The notes below the pieces were generated by a model. That model was not told the origin of the DNA. It did no database searches and saw only the letters and a program-made list of their open reading frames with translations. This document shows, piece by piece, positions 16,832 to 26,269 of a stretch of DNA of 64,000 nucleotides (the first letter of the stretch is position 1; the number at the start of each line of letters is the position of its first letter). The stretch lies in the NCBI RefSeq assembly GCF_029952445.1, contig NZ_JAQPPK010000015.1, forward strand, positions 61,873 to 125,872, written 5' to 3'. The position numbers were made by a program, and so were the translations under genes. The stretch comes from Paenarthrobacter nitroguajacolicus (GTDB lineage Bacteria > Actinomycetota > Actinomycetes > Actinomycetales > Micrococcaceae).

Positions 16832-17710
16832 TTAGAGGGCCGTGGCGTGAACCTGGTGGAATACCGCCGAGCTGCCCAGCCGTTTCCGCATGACTTCGAT
16901 GGCCTGTTCGTTCTGGTCCACGCACACAAAGCGGCGGCCCAGCTTGGCGGACACTGCACCGAGCGTCCCTGAACCTGCGAAGAAATCGAGGCACCAATCG
17001 CCCTCACGGCTGGAAGCCGAGACGATCCTGCGCACCAGTCCTTCAGGTTTTTGCGTGGGGTAGCCGGTCTTTTCGCGGCCAGTGGGGGAGACGATCGTAT
17101 GCCACCAGACGTCGGTGGGCAGCTTGCCTAGCTCGCGTTTGGCCGGAGTGACCAGGCCCGGTGCCATGTAAGGCTCCCGGTCCACTTCGGCGTTGTCGAA
17201 GTGGTACTTGGTGGGATTCTTGACGTACACCAGGATGTTGTCATGCTTGGTGGGCCAGCGGTTCTTGGCACGGGCGCCGTAATCGTAGGCCCAGATGATT
17301 TCGTTGAGGAAGCATTCGCGCCCGAAGATGGCGTCAAGCATCACCTTGGCGTAGTGCACTTCGCGGTAGTCGAGGTGCAGGTACAGGGTGCCGTCATCGG
17401 CCAAGAGCCGCCACGCTTCCACCAGCTTGGGCTCAAGGAACGACCAGTAGTCGCTGAAGGCGTCGTCGTAGCTGTGGAGGGCGCCCTTGATGGTGTCATA
17501 GGAGCGGCCTTTGAAGCCCACGCGGTCGCCGTCGCCGTCAGCGTTGCGGACCATGCGGGTTTCCTGGCGACGCTGGACCCGGCCCGTGTTGAAGGGCGGG
17601 TCCACGTAAATGAGTGTGAAGGCGCCGTCCGGCAGCGTTGGAAGGAATTCCGCGTTATCCGCGTGCACCACCATATTGCCGCCGTCCGGCGCCCAAACAT
17701 TTTCAGTCAT
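16832..17710 (-). CDS. Orphan site-specific DNA methyltransferase (beta class)
   Basis: A 292-residue DNA adenine-N6 or cytosine-N4 methyltransferase. The catalytic D-P-P-F sits at residues 37-40 and the SAM-binding FAGSG at 244-248; this order, with the target-recognition region between, is that of beta-class enzymes. Other matches are GYPTQKPEGLVRRIV and FVCVDQNEQAIEV. Phe in place of Tyr in D-P-P-[YF] is a common variant. No endonuclease, specificity subunit or Vsr gene is nearby; neighbours are MarC and an RNA helicase. It is therefore a solitary methyltransferase with either housekeeping or regulatory function. Base and recognition site cannot be read from sequence. Its start lies eight bases from the helicase stop, so the helicase promoter probably drives it. 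Confidence 0.85.
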   Translation of the reverse strand: MTENVWAPDGGNMVVHADNAEFLPTLPDGAFTLIYVDPPFNTGRVQRRQETRMVRNADGDGDRVGFKGRSYDTIKGALHSYDDAFSDYWSFLEPKLVEAWRLLADDGTLYLHLDYREVHYAKVMLDAIFGRECFLNEIIWAYDYGARAKNRWPTKHDNILVYVKNPTKYHFDNAEVDREPYMAPGLVTPAKRELGKLPTDVWWHTIVSPTGREKTGYPTQKPEGLVRRIVSASSREGDWCLDFFAGSGTLGAVSAKLGRRFVCVDQNEQAIEVMRKRLGSSAVFHQVHATAL

Positions 17711-17718
17711 TGAAGGTT

Positions 17719-19389
17719 TTAAGCCTCGGCGTTGCCAGGCTGTGCTGCTGCTGCCTCACCCGAAACAACTTCGCCGTTGCGGCGGCGGGTGCGGGTACGA
17801 CGCGTACGGGCAGGCTTCTCGGCGTTGTCCGTAGTCGTAGTGCGGTTTTCGCCGGCACCTGCAGCCGGAGCTGCTTCGCCATCGGAAGTACGACGACGAC
17901 GGGTGCGGTTGCGTCCGCCGTCGCCCTTGGACTCGCTGGCGTCGCCGGACCTGCCGGTGCGGCCACGGCCGCCGTCGCGACCCGAACCGCCGGAGCGGGC
18001 GTTCTTCTTGCCGGTCTCGCCCAGGTCCTCAAGAACCTCGGCATCCACACCCGCAAGGACGCGCTTGTTGCGCGGCAGGCGGCCCTTGGTTCCCTCGGGG
18101 ATGTCGAGGTCGGTGTAGAGGTGCGGCGAGGAGGAGTAGGTCTCCACAGGCTCAGGAACGCTGAGTCCCAAGGCCTTGTTGATGAGGCCCCAGCGGGGCA
18201 TGTCGTCCCAGTCAACGAACGTGACGGCGGTGCCCTTGTTGCCGGCGCGTCCGGTGCGGCCAACGCGGTGCAGGTAGATCTTTTCGTCTTCGACGCACTG
18301 GTAGTTGATCACGTGCGTGACGTCGTCGACGTCGATGCCGCGGGCGGCGACGTCGGTAGCCACGAGGACATCCACCTTGTTGTTGCGGAAGGCGCGAAGG
18401 GCCTGTTCGCGGGCACCCTGGCCCAGGTCGCCGTGGATGGCCGCTGCAGCGAAGCCACGGTCAACCAGTTCCTCGGCTACCTTTGCGGCAGTGCGCTTGG
18501 TCTTGGTGAAGATGATGGTCCGGCCGCGTCCGCGGGCCTGCAGGATGCGGGCTACCACCTCGGTCTTGTCCATGCTGTGCGCACGGTAGATGAGCTGGCG
18601 GATATCGCGCTTGGTCAAGCCTTCATCGTTGGGATCAGCCGCACGGATGTGCGTGGGCTGCGTCATGTAGCGCCGTGCCATGGCGATCACGGGGCCGGGC
18701 ATGGTGGCGGAGAAGAGCAGCGTCTGCCGAACGGCCGGCGTACCGGCGATCAGGGTCTCCACATCCGGGAGGAAGCCGAGATCCAGCATCTCGTCGGCCT
18801 CGTCCAGAATGACCATCTTGACGTTCTTGAGGCTCAGGTGCTTCTGCTTGTAGAGGTCGATCAATCGCCCGGGGGTGCCCACAACAATTTCAACGCCCTT
18901 CTGCAAGGCATCGATCTGCGGCTCGTAGGCACGGCCGCCGTAGATGGTGGCAATGCGGGCGTTCCGCTTGCGGGAGGCGGCTTGGAGATCGTTGGCGACC
19001 TGCACAGCCAATTCACGGGTGGGGACGATCACCAGGGCCTGCGGGGCGCCCGGGACAGCAAGTTTCCCGTAGCCGGCGTCATCCCGGCCGACAACACGCT
19101 GCAGAGCCGGGATACCGAAGCCGAGGGTCTTACCGGTACCGGTCTTTGCCTGGCCGATGATGTCGTGGCCGCCCAGGGCGACCGGAAGGGTCATGGCCTG
19201 GATGGGGAAGGGGTGCGTAATGCCGGCGTCGGCCAACGACTCAACGATGTCGGCACGGACGTTGTAGTCCGCAAACGACTTCTCTTCGATCTCGTGGGGC
19301 GTCTCATCCGAGATGATCGTTTCCTCGGGTTCGATGGATTCAGTTCCGGTGGAGTCCGTCAGGACTTCATGGGTGTGCAATTCACTCAC
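17719..19389 (-). CDS. DEAD-box RNA helicase (RhlE/CshA-like)
   Basis: A 556-residue RNA helicase. Q motif and flank at about 38-65 (FADYNVRADIVESLADAGI, PFPIQ), motif I AKTGTGKT, Ia PTRELA, Ib TPGRL, II DEAD, III SAT, V ARGIDVDD, VI HRVGRTGRAG. After the core (about residue 430) comes a 120-residue Arg/Gly/Thr-rich disordered tail with RTRRTRTRRR-like clusters, likely RNA-binding. Such enzymes unwind rRNA or mRNA structure, often at low temperature. The 277 bases upstream (19390-19666) hold no gene and could be a long 5' leader; I see no clear cold-shock element. M. tuberculosis rhlE (Rv3211) lies in a similar neighbourhood. Confidence 0.88.
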   Translation of the reverse strand: MSELHTHEVLTDSTGTESIEPEETIISDETPHEIEEKSFADYNVRADIVESLADAGITHPFPIQAMTLPVALGGHDIIGQAKTGTGKTLGFGIPALQRVVGRDDAGYGKLAVPGAPQALVIVPTRELAVQVANDLQAASRKRNARIATIYGGRAYEPQIDALQKGVEIVVGTPGRLIDLYKQKHLSLKNVKMVILDEADEMLDLGFLPDVETLIAGTPAVRQTLLFSATMPGPVIAMARRYMTQPTHIRAADPNDEGLTKRDIRQLIYRAHSMDKTEVVARILQARGRGRTIIFTKTKRTAAKVAEELVDRGFAAAAIHGDLGQGAREQALRAFRNNKVDVLVATDVAARGIDVDDVTHVINYQCVEDEKIYLHRVGRTGRAGNKGTAVTFVDWDDMPRWGLINKALGLSVPEPVETYSSSPHLYTDLDIPEGTKGRLPRNKRVLAGVDAEVLEDLGETGKKNARSGGSGRDGGRGRTGRSGDASESKGDGGRNRTRRRRTSDGEAAPAAGAGENRTTTTDNAEKPARTRRTRTRRRNGEVVSGEAAAAQPGNAEA

Positions 19390-19666
19390 AGGGAGTTTCC
19401 TTATTCATTTGGGCATTGGCGCTGCATGCTCAACGGGGGCGGCGGAGCCGTACCGGAGCAGAACGGGCGCGCAAGCAAGTCCAGTGGAAGCCGATCGCGG
19501 GCTATCTAAGTACTGGCACTGGTGACCAGTTGGTACATCTCAAGATCGCGTAGGGGCGGGCTTGTTGAGTTCAAAAATTAACTGAATCAACGACCGGGCA
19601 TCCATTACTACATGGCCAGTCTATCCTCTGGGAGCCATAAAGCCCGGATCGATGCGTTGAAGCGCG

Positions 19667-21166
19667 TCAGTTCAGGAGTTCGAACCGGATCTCACGGCTG
19701 GCAATTTCGGCTTTCACCAAGCGCACCCGGACCTTGGTGCCGGACTCCAATTCGCCGTCGCAGCGGGCCGTGACTGCAGGCTCAGCGATCTGGACCACGC
19801 CATAGGGGCCGCCGTTGCCGTTTCCATTTCCGTTGCCTTTGCCCTTGCCGTTGTTGTTTCCGTTCCCGTTGGAGGGCTTGGAGCCGGAAATCACCACTGC
19901 ATCGAATTCCTGGCCCACATGGTTTGCTACAAGTGCGGCTTCCACGGTGTCCAGTGCGGCACGCTCCAGCCGTCCCGCCAATTGGTCGGAGGCGCCCATG
20001 ATTTCGGGCAGGGAAGGCAAGGCCTCACGTGCCCAGCGGGGAATTTCCTTGCCGTTGCAAAGGGCATCGCAAATCACCAGGACGAACCGGTCAATCAGCC
20101 GCCGCAGGGGAGCGGTGGTGTGGGCATAGGGGGCGCCGATGGCTGCCTGGGTGACAGTGTCGGGCACTTCGCCGTCAAACGGTGTGTAGCCGGCGCCCCT
20201 GAACAGCGTCCCGGCCGAGTGCAGGATGGCCAGTTGCTTCGGATCAGAGGCGTCCAGGGTCCGCAGGTACTCGCCGTAGGTGACCTGGCCGTCCCATGGC
20301 TTGCCCAATGCTGCCGTTTGCCGCTTGAAGTGCTGCAGCGATCTCTCATCCGGCGCGGGCATGGTCCGAAGGATGCCGACTTTTCCGTCCAGCATCAGCT
20401 TGGCCGCAGCCATTCCGGTCATGAGGGAGATCTGTGCGTTCCAGTCCTCCACCGGCAGTGAGGGCGCAGCGACGATCCTGTACCCGCCGCCGTCGGTCGC
20501 TTGGACGATTTCCTGCTCCGGCATGTTGAGGCTTGCGCCTCCACGCAGCCTCTCCAGCTCAACCCGCTTCAAACCCACTTCCTTAAGAAGTTGAAGGACG
20601 GGCGGGGCTGTTGCGTCGTCGATTTGCTGCTGGGCGCTCTTGTAACTCAGCTTGGCGCGGCTGCGAACGGTGGCACGGGCAACGGAGACACCCAGCACTT
20701 CCGCTTCGGCGTCAAGGTCGAAATCCCAGACGAACGCTCCGCAGTCCTGCCCGGCCAGCAGGCTGCCGGCGTTTTCGCTGATGATCTCAGGGTGCAGGGG
20801 GATGCGTCCGTCGGGCGCGTAGAACGTCTGTCCCCGGTGCCTGGTTTCAGCATCCAGGGCTCCATCCGGAGCCACGAAGGACGGCACATCGGCGATCGCG
20901 TAGAGAACCTTGTATCCGTCGCCGGCACGCTCAATGAACAAGGCCTGGTCAAGATCAGTAGACGTGGCGGGATCGATTGTCACGAACGGGATGTGCTTCA
21001 GGTCCCGGTCGGGCAGGCGGCGGGATTCGACGGCGTTCCTTGCCTCCCGTACGGCCGCGGCCGGATAATCACCGGGCAGTTCCAACTCGGTCCTCAGGGC
21101 CGCAAGGGCAGCCGCGAGTTGGTCCGATGAGTCGTCGACGTTGGGCGCTATCCGATGATGTGACAC
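19667..21166 (-). CDS. RNB-domain ribonuclease (RNase II/R family)
   Basis: A 499-residue 3'-5' exoribonuclease. The RNB catalytic segment is TIDPATSTDLDQALFIE; the aspartates of this T-D-x-D core bind Mg2+, and Gln in place of the last Asp of E. coli RNase II is, as I recall, usual in the actinobacterial subfamily. Unlike RNase R there are no N-terminal cold-shock domains. A C-terminal S1-like strand region (SGTKVRVRLVKAEIASREIRF) is joined to the core by an unusual Asn/Gly/Lys-only linker encoded at about 19810-19870. Starts at GTG 21166. It is separated from thiE by 132 bases and probably transcribed alone. Confidence 0.83.
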   Translation of the reverse strand: MSHHRIAPNVDDSSDQLAAALAALRTELELPGDYPAAAVREARNAVESRRLPDRDLKHIPFVTIDPATSTDLDQALFIERAGDGYKVLYAIADVPSFVAPDGALDAETRHRGQTFYAPDGRIPLHPEIISENAGSLLAGQDCGAFVWDFDLDAEAEVLGVSVARATVRSRAKLSYKSAQQQIDDATAPPVLQLLKEVGLKRVELERLRGGASLNMPEQEIVQATDGGGYRIVAAPSLPVEDWNAQISLMTGMAAAKLMLDGKVGILRTMPAPDERSLQHFKRQTAALGKPWDGQVTYGEYLRTLDASDPKQLAILHSAGTLFRGAGYTPFDGEVPDTVTQAAIGAPYAHTTAPLRRLIDRFVLVICDALCNGKEIPRWAREALPSLPEIMGASDQLAGRLERAALDTVEAALVANHVGQEFDAVVISGSKPSNGNGNNNGKGKGNGNGNGNGGPYGVVQIAEPAVTARCDGELESGTKVRVRLVKAEIASREIRFELLN

Positions 21167-21298
21167 GAAAATCAGGTTAGCCCGAAACAGGCCGATAGTC
21201 TTGGATTATAGGCACTTCGACTGACCTGAGGCCTTGCGGAAAAGCGCACGCGCAAGGTGACAGGCCTGACCTTCTGACAGCGTTCCGCCCGAGGGCTT

Positions 21299-21991
21299 CT
21301 AAACGCTGTCCAGGGCCTCGAGCAGCGACTTCGCTGCCGCCGTCGGGTCCTCCGCCTCGGTGATGGCACGGACGACGACGATCCGGCTGGCTCCCGCAGC
21401 CAGTACTTGTTCGACGTTGCCAAGGTCGACTCCACCGATGGCAAACCATGGCAGTTCCACGGCGCCGCCCGTGGTCTCTTCGGCGCGTTTGATGGCTTCC
21501 GCGGCGTATGTGACCAAACCCGTTCCAACAGCTTCGCGGCCAGGTTTGGTGGGAGTTGCCCACACGGGCCCGACGCAGAAGTAGTCCAGTCCCTGCTCGC
21601 CCGGCGAAGCGGTAATGGCTGCGTTAACCTGCTCTGGTGTGTGCGTGGAAAGACCGATCACCGCCGGCCGGGGGAGGAACGAGCGGGCAACCCCCAACGG
21701 CAAGTCTTTTTGGCCCACATGGAACACAGGCGCCCCGGAAACACTGGCGACATCGGCCCGGTCGTTGACCGCCCAGAGCCGTCCGTGCCTTTCCGCGACA
21801 CTGCGCAGGACGGCCAGCAATTCCAGTTCCTCGGCAGCCTCGATCGTCTTGTCGCGGAGCTGGATGATGTCCACACCGCCTTCGAACGCGGCGTCTACAA
21901 AGTCTTCAAAGTCGCCTTGGCGTTTGCGCGCATCGGTGCACAGGTAGAGGCGGGCGCTGGCAAGGGCATCGTGCTGGGTCATGGAAACCAC
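21299..21991 (-). CDS. thiE: Thiamine-phosphate synthase
   Basis: Couples HMP-pyrophosphate and the thiazole phosphate carboxylate to thiamine monophosphate. The 230-residue TIM-barrel protein shows DIIQLRDK (pyrimidine and diphosphate binding), [38 protein letters not shown] and the phosphate-binding AIGGVD and [12 protein letters not shown]. The GTG at 21991 has GAGGA six bases ahead; an ATG at 21982 is an alternative. It diverges from the riboswitch-led thiO operon, 130 bases away; the riboswitch lies on the thiO side, so thiE is not obviously under its control. Confidence 0.9.
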   Translation of the reverse strand: MVSMTQHDALASARLYLCTDARKRQGDFEDFVDAAFEGGVDIIQLRDKTIEAAEELELLAVLRSVAERHGRLWAVNDRADVASVSGAPVFHVGQKDLPLGVARSFLPRPAVIGLSTHTPEQVNAAITASPGEQGLDYFCVGPVWATPTKPGREAVGTGLVTYAAEAIKRAEETTGGAVELPWFAIGGVDLGNVEQVLAAGASRIVVVRAITEAEDPTAAAKSLLEALDSV

Positions 21992-22015
21992 AGTAGTTCC
22001 TCTAAACTGGGCACG

Positions 22016-22114
22016 TACTGCGGGAGCCGGGACATGCCACTTTATGACTGTCCGGCTGAGAGGGCTTCAGAGCCGACCGCTTGACCTGATCCGGCTAGTA
22101 CCGGCGTAGGGAAG
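22016..22114 (+). promoter_or_regulatory. TPP riboswitch (THI element)
   Basis: The conserved thiamine-pyrophosphate aptamer blocks are present in order: CGGGAGCC at 22021, GGCTGAGAGGGC at 22054-22065, GACCGCTTGACCTGATCCGG at 22075-22094, and the closing GCGTAGGGAA at 22104-22113. The thiO start is only eight bases after the aptamer and the Shine-Dalgarno AGGGAAGG lies within its last bases, so control is most likely by hiding the ribosome site when TPP is bound, with no separate terminator. A weak TAAACT at 22003-22008 could be the -10. Confidence 0.95.
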
Positions 22115-22121
22115 GAAATAC

Positions 22122-23384
22122 ATGGCAGAAGCCATACACGCAGATGTCGCCGTCATCGGCGGGGGCGTCATAGGCCTGGGCATCGCCCACCAGATACGGA
22201 AACTGGGCCAATCCGTGGCCCTCATTGATCCCGCGCCCGCAACGGGCGCGACATTTGCGGCCGCCGGCATGCTGGCGCCCGTCAGCGAGCTGCACTACCA
22301 GGAGGAAGACCTCCTGGAACTCATGCTCGAATCCTCCAGGCTCTGGCCTGCCTTTGTGGACGGAATGTCCGACGGCGGGGCCGCTACCGGATACCGCACG
22401 ACGCCGACCCTCGCCGTGGGTGCCGACGCTGCGGACCGGCGCGCGCTCGCAGACCTTCGCACGGTGCAGCTTGCCGCTGGGCTTGAGGTGGAGCCGTTGT
22501 CGCTGCGCACGGCCAGGGATCGCGAGCCACTCCTTAGCCCGCAAATTTCCTGCGCCTTTGATATCCCGGCCGACCACCAAGTGGATCCCCGAAAGCTGAC
22601 GGACCATTTCCTGGCGGGGCTGGCGGCGCATTCACCCAGGGATCGCAGTTGGGTGGGCGGCGCCAAGGAAGGTTTCGCAGTGTCCGCCTCCGCGCGGGGG
22701 TTGTTGTGGGACGGGGACCGCGTTTCCGGCGTCGAACTTGAAACCGGTGGCACTGTCCTTGCCGGGGAAACCGTGGTGGCCAATGGTTTGGGCGCCCCTG
22801 CACTGGCAGGCCTGCCGGAGGGACTCAACCTTCCGGTCAGGCCGGTCTACGGTGACATCCTCAGGCTTCGGGTCCCTGGGCATCTACAGCCTCTTCTCAC
22901 GGCCACGGTCCGTGGCATGGTCCGCGGGGTTCCCGTGTATATCGTGCCCAGGGACGACGGAACCGTGGTGATCGGAGCCACCCAGCGCGAAGACGCCTTG
23001 TCAGCGACGTCCAACGCTGTCTCCGCCGGAGGTGTCTACCAGCTCCTGCGCGACGCCCAAGTGCTCGTTCCCGCGGTTGCTGAACTTGAACTCCTGGAGG
23101 CAACTGCCCGTGCAAGGCCAGGGACCCCGGACAACGCCCCGTTGCTGGGCCGCGTCTGCAAGTCCACAGGCGGCCTTGAGCCCACGGGCGAGGTCGAAGG
23201 CCTGGTGATAGCCACCGGTTTCTTCCGCCACGGTGTCCTTCTCACCCCCGCAGCTGCACACATCGTGGGCCAATTGATCAGTGGTTCCGCAGATTCCCGC
23301 TGGTCCATCTTCCGACCCGACCGTTTCAGCGCAACCCGGGGTCACTTGTGGCCCATGGAAGCCCCTGCGGGGGGCCATAAGTGA
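22122..23384 (+). CDS. thiO: Glycine oxidase ThiO
   Basis: FAD-dependent amine oxidase that converts glycine to iminoglycine (dehydroglycine) for thiazole formation. The 420-residue protein has the dinucleotide-binding motif VAVIGGGVIGLGIA at about residues 9-22 followed by an acidic end of strand 2 (VALIDP), AAAGMLAPVSE typical of ThiO, a DAO-family barrel, and the C-terminal FRHGVLLTPAAAHIV. It is the first gene behind the TPP riboswitch, and its product works with ThiS and ThiG encoded just downstream. Use of ThiO rather than ThiH indicates an aerobic, radical-SAM-free thiazole route. Confidence 0.92.
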   Translation: MAEAIHADVAVIGGGVIGLGIAHQIRKLGQSVALIDPAPATGATFAAAGMLAPVSELHYQEEDLLELMLESSRLWPAFVDGMSDGGAATGYRTTPTLAVGADAADRRALADLRTVQLAAGLEVEPLSLRTARDREPLLSPQISCAFDIPADHQVDPRKLTDHFLAGLAAHSPRDRSWVGGAKEGFAVSASARGLLWDGDRVSGVELETGGTVLAGETVVANGLGAPALAGLPEGLNLPVRPVYGDILRLRVPGHLQPLLTATVRGMVRGVPVYIVPRDDGTVVIGATQREDALSATSNAVSAGGVYQLLRDAQVLVPAVAELELLEATARARPGTPDNAPLLGRVCKSTGGLEPTGEVEGLVIATGFFRHGVLLTPAAAHIVGQLISGSADSRWSIFRPDRFSATRGHLWPMEAPAGGHK

Positions 23385-23421
23385 CCCCGCGTTGCCCTCA
23401 TTCAGACATCAAGGAAACAGT

Positions 23422-24461
<1,040 letters not shown>

Positions 24462-24462
24462 G

Positions 24463-24490
24463 CTTGAGGTTCTCCCCTTGAGGTTCTCCC
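24463..24490. repeat. 14-bp direct tandem duplication
   Basis: CTTGAGGTTCTCCC occurs twice back to back (24463-24476, 24477-24490), starting two bases after the thiG stop and ending shortly before the AAGAAGGAG ribosome site of the pterin dehydratase gene. Confidence 0.9.
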
Positions 24491-24505
24491 GAAGAAGGAG
24501 CAGTC

Positions 24506-24850
24506 ATGGCTGGTACGGACGGTCCCGTCCCCGATGCCGCGGTTGAAGCCGCCCTGAGGGACCTCCCCGGATGGAAACTCCGGGACGGCCTCGTCACCGT
24601 GTACAAATGCTCGACGGCGGCCAACGCCTTGGCGCTGATTGCAGAGATAGGACGCATCGCCGAAGAGCAAAACCACCACCCGGATCTTCAGTGGCGGTAC
24701 AACAGGGTCTTCCTCCGCTACGTTTCCCATGACGCAGGCGGGGAGCTGACGCAACGGGACCTCGACGCCGCAGCCTCCGTGAGCGAGGCAGCCTCGGCGT
24801 TGGGCGCCGTCGCCGAGCCGGGGCGCTACCCAGGCGCAGAGGGCAGCTGA
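24506..24850 (+). CDS. 4a-hydroxytetrahydrobiopterin dehydratase (PCD/DCoH)
   Basis: A 114-residue pterin-4a-carbinolamine dehydratase, which removes water from 4a-hydroxy-tetrahydropterin after aromatic amino-acid hydroxylases. The signature E-x3-H-H-P (EQNHHPDLQW, about residues 53-62) and the preceding GWKLRDG are conserved; the two histidines are catalytic. Strong ribosome site AAGAAGGAG. It lies 44 bases downstream of thiG on the same strand and may be cotranscribed. No pterin-dependent hydroxylase lies in the window, so an alternative pterin or molybdopterin role is possible. A terminator follows. Confidence 0.86.
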   Translation: MAGTDGPVPDAAVEAALRDLPGWKLRDGLVTVYKCSTAANALALIAEIGRIAEEQNHHPDLQWRYNRVFLRYVSHDAGGELTQRDLDAAASVSEAASALGAVAEPGRYPGAEGS

Positions 24851-24856
24851 ACAAAA

Positions 24857-24892
24857 ACGACCATCACCCGCCAGGGTGATGGTCGTCGTTGT
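24857..24892. terminator. Bidirectional terminator
   Basis: Perfect 13-bp stem (24857-24869 with 24874-24886), loop GCCA, preceded by AAAA and followed by CGTTGTTTT. It separates the thiamine operon from convergent minus-strand genes. Confidence 0.82.
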
Positions 24893-24913
24893 TTTCGTGC
24901 CTGGAACCAGTGC

Positions 24914-25216
24914 CTAGAGACGCAGCGCTTTTGTCAGCGCCTCTGTGTCGCGCTTGGTACGCGTGCGTCCCAGATAGACCACCACGCCTGCTGCCACGGC
25001 CGTACCCAGAACAATCGGCAGGACCCACGGAATCCAGGTGGCGCCGGGTTGGTAGCCCAGACCCGCGCTGATGAACGCGATCCAGCTGAGCGTTGCTACT
25101 GCGGCCGAAATGCCCACCGGCAACGCGATCCCATACCTGCTGTGCCGCTTGTCGGTTGCCCACACAATGAAACCTGTGGCGACGGTGGCCAGGACCACGA
25201 TGACGAGTGAAAGCAT
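24914..25216 (-). CDS. Small integral membrane protein, function unknown
   Basis: A 100-residue protein I do not recognise. It has three hydrophobic segments at about residues 1-19, 28-51 and 60-82, and a basic C-terminus (GRTRTKRDTEALTKALRL), suggesting an N-out, C-in topology with a cytoplasmic tail. No catalytic motif is visible. It lies 37 bases downstream of the DUF3107 gene on the same strand and could be part of the TetR-DUF3107 unit; similarly sized membrane proteins occur in Micrococcaceae next to moeZ. The preceding sequence AGGAGTCCCC gives a good ribosome site for the ATG at 25216. Confidence 0.62.
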   Translation of the reverse strand: MLSLVIVVLATVATGFIVWATDKRHSRYGIALPVGISAAVATLSWIAFISAGLGYQPGATWIPWVLPIVLGTAVAAGVVVYLGRTRTKRDTEALTKALRL

Positions 25217-25253
25217 GGGGACTCCTTAGCGGATGAGAGCAGGACGGAATTCG

Positions 25254-25478
25254 CTAGAGTGCGCCGAAGCCGACCCTGCGGACTTCCTCGGCACCGATTT
25301 CCACGTAGCCCAGGACGTTGCCGGGAACGATGATCTGACGGCCCTTCTCGTCAGTAAGCCGCAGTTCCGAGCCCTTGGACACGGCTTCGGCCACGATCTT
25401 GGCTACTGCGTCAGCATCGAGGGCGGATTCGAGCACAATTTCACGGCCAACGTTCTGAATGCCGATCTTTACTTCCAC
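25254..25478 (-). CDS. DUF3107 protein
   Basis: A 74-residue protein matching DUF3107, the family of M. tuberculosis Rv3208A (TB9.4), almost universal in Actinobacteria and of unknown role. It begins MEVKIGIQNVGREIVLE and contains LTDEKGRQIIVPGNVLGYVEIG, compatible with a small alpha/beta domain. The neighbouring TetR gene and the divergent moeZ are also as in mycobacteria, so the position is strongly conserved. Good ribosome site GGAGGCC precedes the ATG. Confidence 0.85.
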   Translation of the reverse strand: MEVKIGIQNVGREIVLESALDADAVAKIVAEAVSKGSELRLTDEKGRQIIVPGNVLGYVEIGAEEVRRVGFGAL

Positions 25479-25528
25479 AGCAAGGCCTCCAAGCCAATCA
25501 AGTATTAAGTCAGTCCTCTATTTGTAGC

Positions 25529-26185
25529 CTAGGACTCTTTGGGGAATCGACTGATTCCGCGCCAAGCTAAACGATAGATCAGATCACTGGCGACATCGAG
25601 GTCCAGGTTTCCGTCCGTTTCGAGCCAATACCGGGCGCTGACCTGGGCCATTCCGGCCAGGCCGCGGCCCAGGAGCTGGGCTTCAAGCGGCGGCAGTTTG
25701 GTGTCCTCGGCGATAACGTGCGCGACGGCGTCGGCGAAGGTCTTGTTGAACGTCTCCAGGCGGGAGCTGACGTCGGGATCATTGATGAGGTCGGACTCGA
25801 ACACCAGCCGGTGCGCTTGGTCGTCGTCGGCAATAAACCTGTAGTAGGCCCGCATGACGGCCTTGACGCGCTCCTTGTTGTCCGTGGTGGAGTTCAGCGC
25901 GCCGAGCATCAGGTCCGTCAGAGTGGCCAGGTGGCTGTCCAGCAGCGCCATGTACAGCTCACGCTTGGACGGGAAGTGCTGGTAGAGCACCGGTTTGCTG
26001 ACGTGTGCCGTCTCGGCGATTTCGTCCATGGCGGCGCCGTGGAAGCCATTGGAAACGAACACTTCCAAGGCAGCGTTCAGCAACTGCGCCCGGCGCTCGT
26101 CGCGCGGCAGCCTTGGTGAACGAGGTGAACCGGTCCGTTCCTGCTTTGCGGGTGCCCCATCGTTTGCCCGTGTGCCGTCAGCCAC
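25529..26185 (-). CDS. TetR/AcrR-family transcriptional regulator
   Basis: A 218-residue regulator with a TetR_N helix-turn-helix at about residues 28-75 (LLNAALEVFVSNGFHGAAMDEIAE, then HVSKPVLYQHFPSKRELYMALL) and a ligand domain containing VFESDLINDPDV. Residues 1-28 are polar and disordered. The frame is open to 26263, but the GTG at 26185 (VADGTRAND) has AAAGGAAAGG about 12 bases ahead and leaves space for the divergent moeZ promoter. It likely controls itself, DUF3107 and perhaps moeZ. The mycobacterial counterpart is Rv3208. Ligand unknown. Confidence 0.82.
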   Translation of the reverse strand: MADGTRANDGAPAKQERTGSPRSPRLPRDERRAQLLNAALEVFVSNGFHGAAMDEIAETAHVSKPVLYQHFPSKRELYMALLDSHLATLTDLMLGALNSTTDNKERVKAVMRAYYRFIADDDQAHRLVFESDLINDPDVSSRLETFNKTFADAVAHVIAEDTKLPPLEAQLLGRGLAGMAQVSARYWLETDGNLDLDVASDLIYRLAWRGISRFPKES

Positions 26186-26269
26186 AGTCTGCCGCCTTTC
26201 CTTTGCAGTTATGACCACTCTACCGGTGGGTAATATGACCGGGCGGCATCGGCAGGCATACATTGGGGT

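Noticed and set aside
16832..17710. Restriction-modification system
   Set aside because: No endonuclease, specificity subunit or Vsr gene within reach; flanked by MarC and an RNA helicase.
17638..19509. A 623-codon open frame antisense to the DEAD-box helicase
   Set aside because: Composition is the mirror of a strongly conserved coding strand in high-GC DNA; no ribosome site or domain. The same holds for long opposite-strand frames over gluA (2393-3625), pepP (13956-15026), amino-acid transporter genes (42944-44008) and the ATPase-type genes.
19390..19666. Small RNA or riboswitch upstream of the helicase
   Set aside because: No known aptamer or strong hairpin recognised; treated as leader or promoter sequence with nothing specific.
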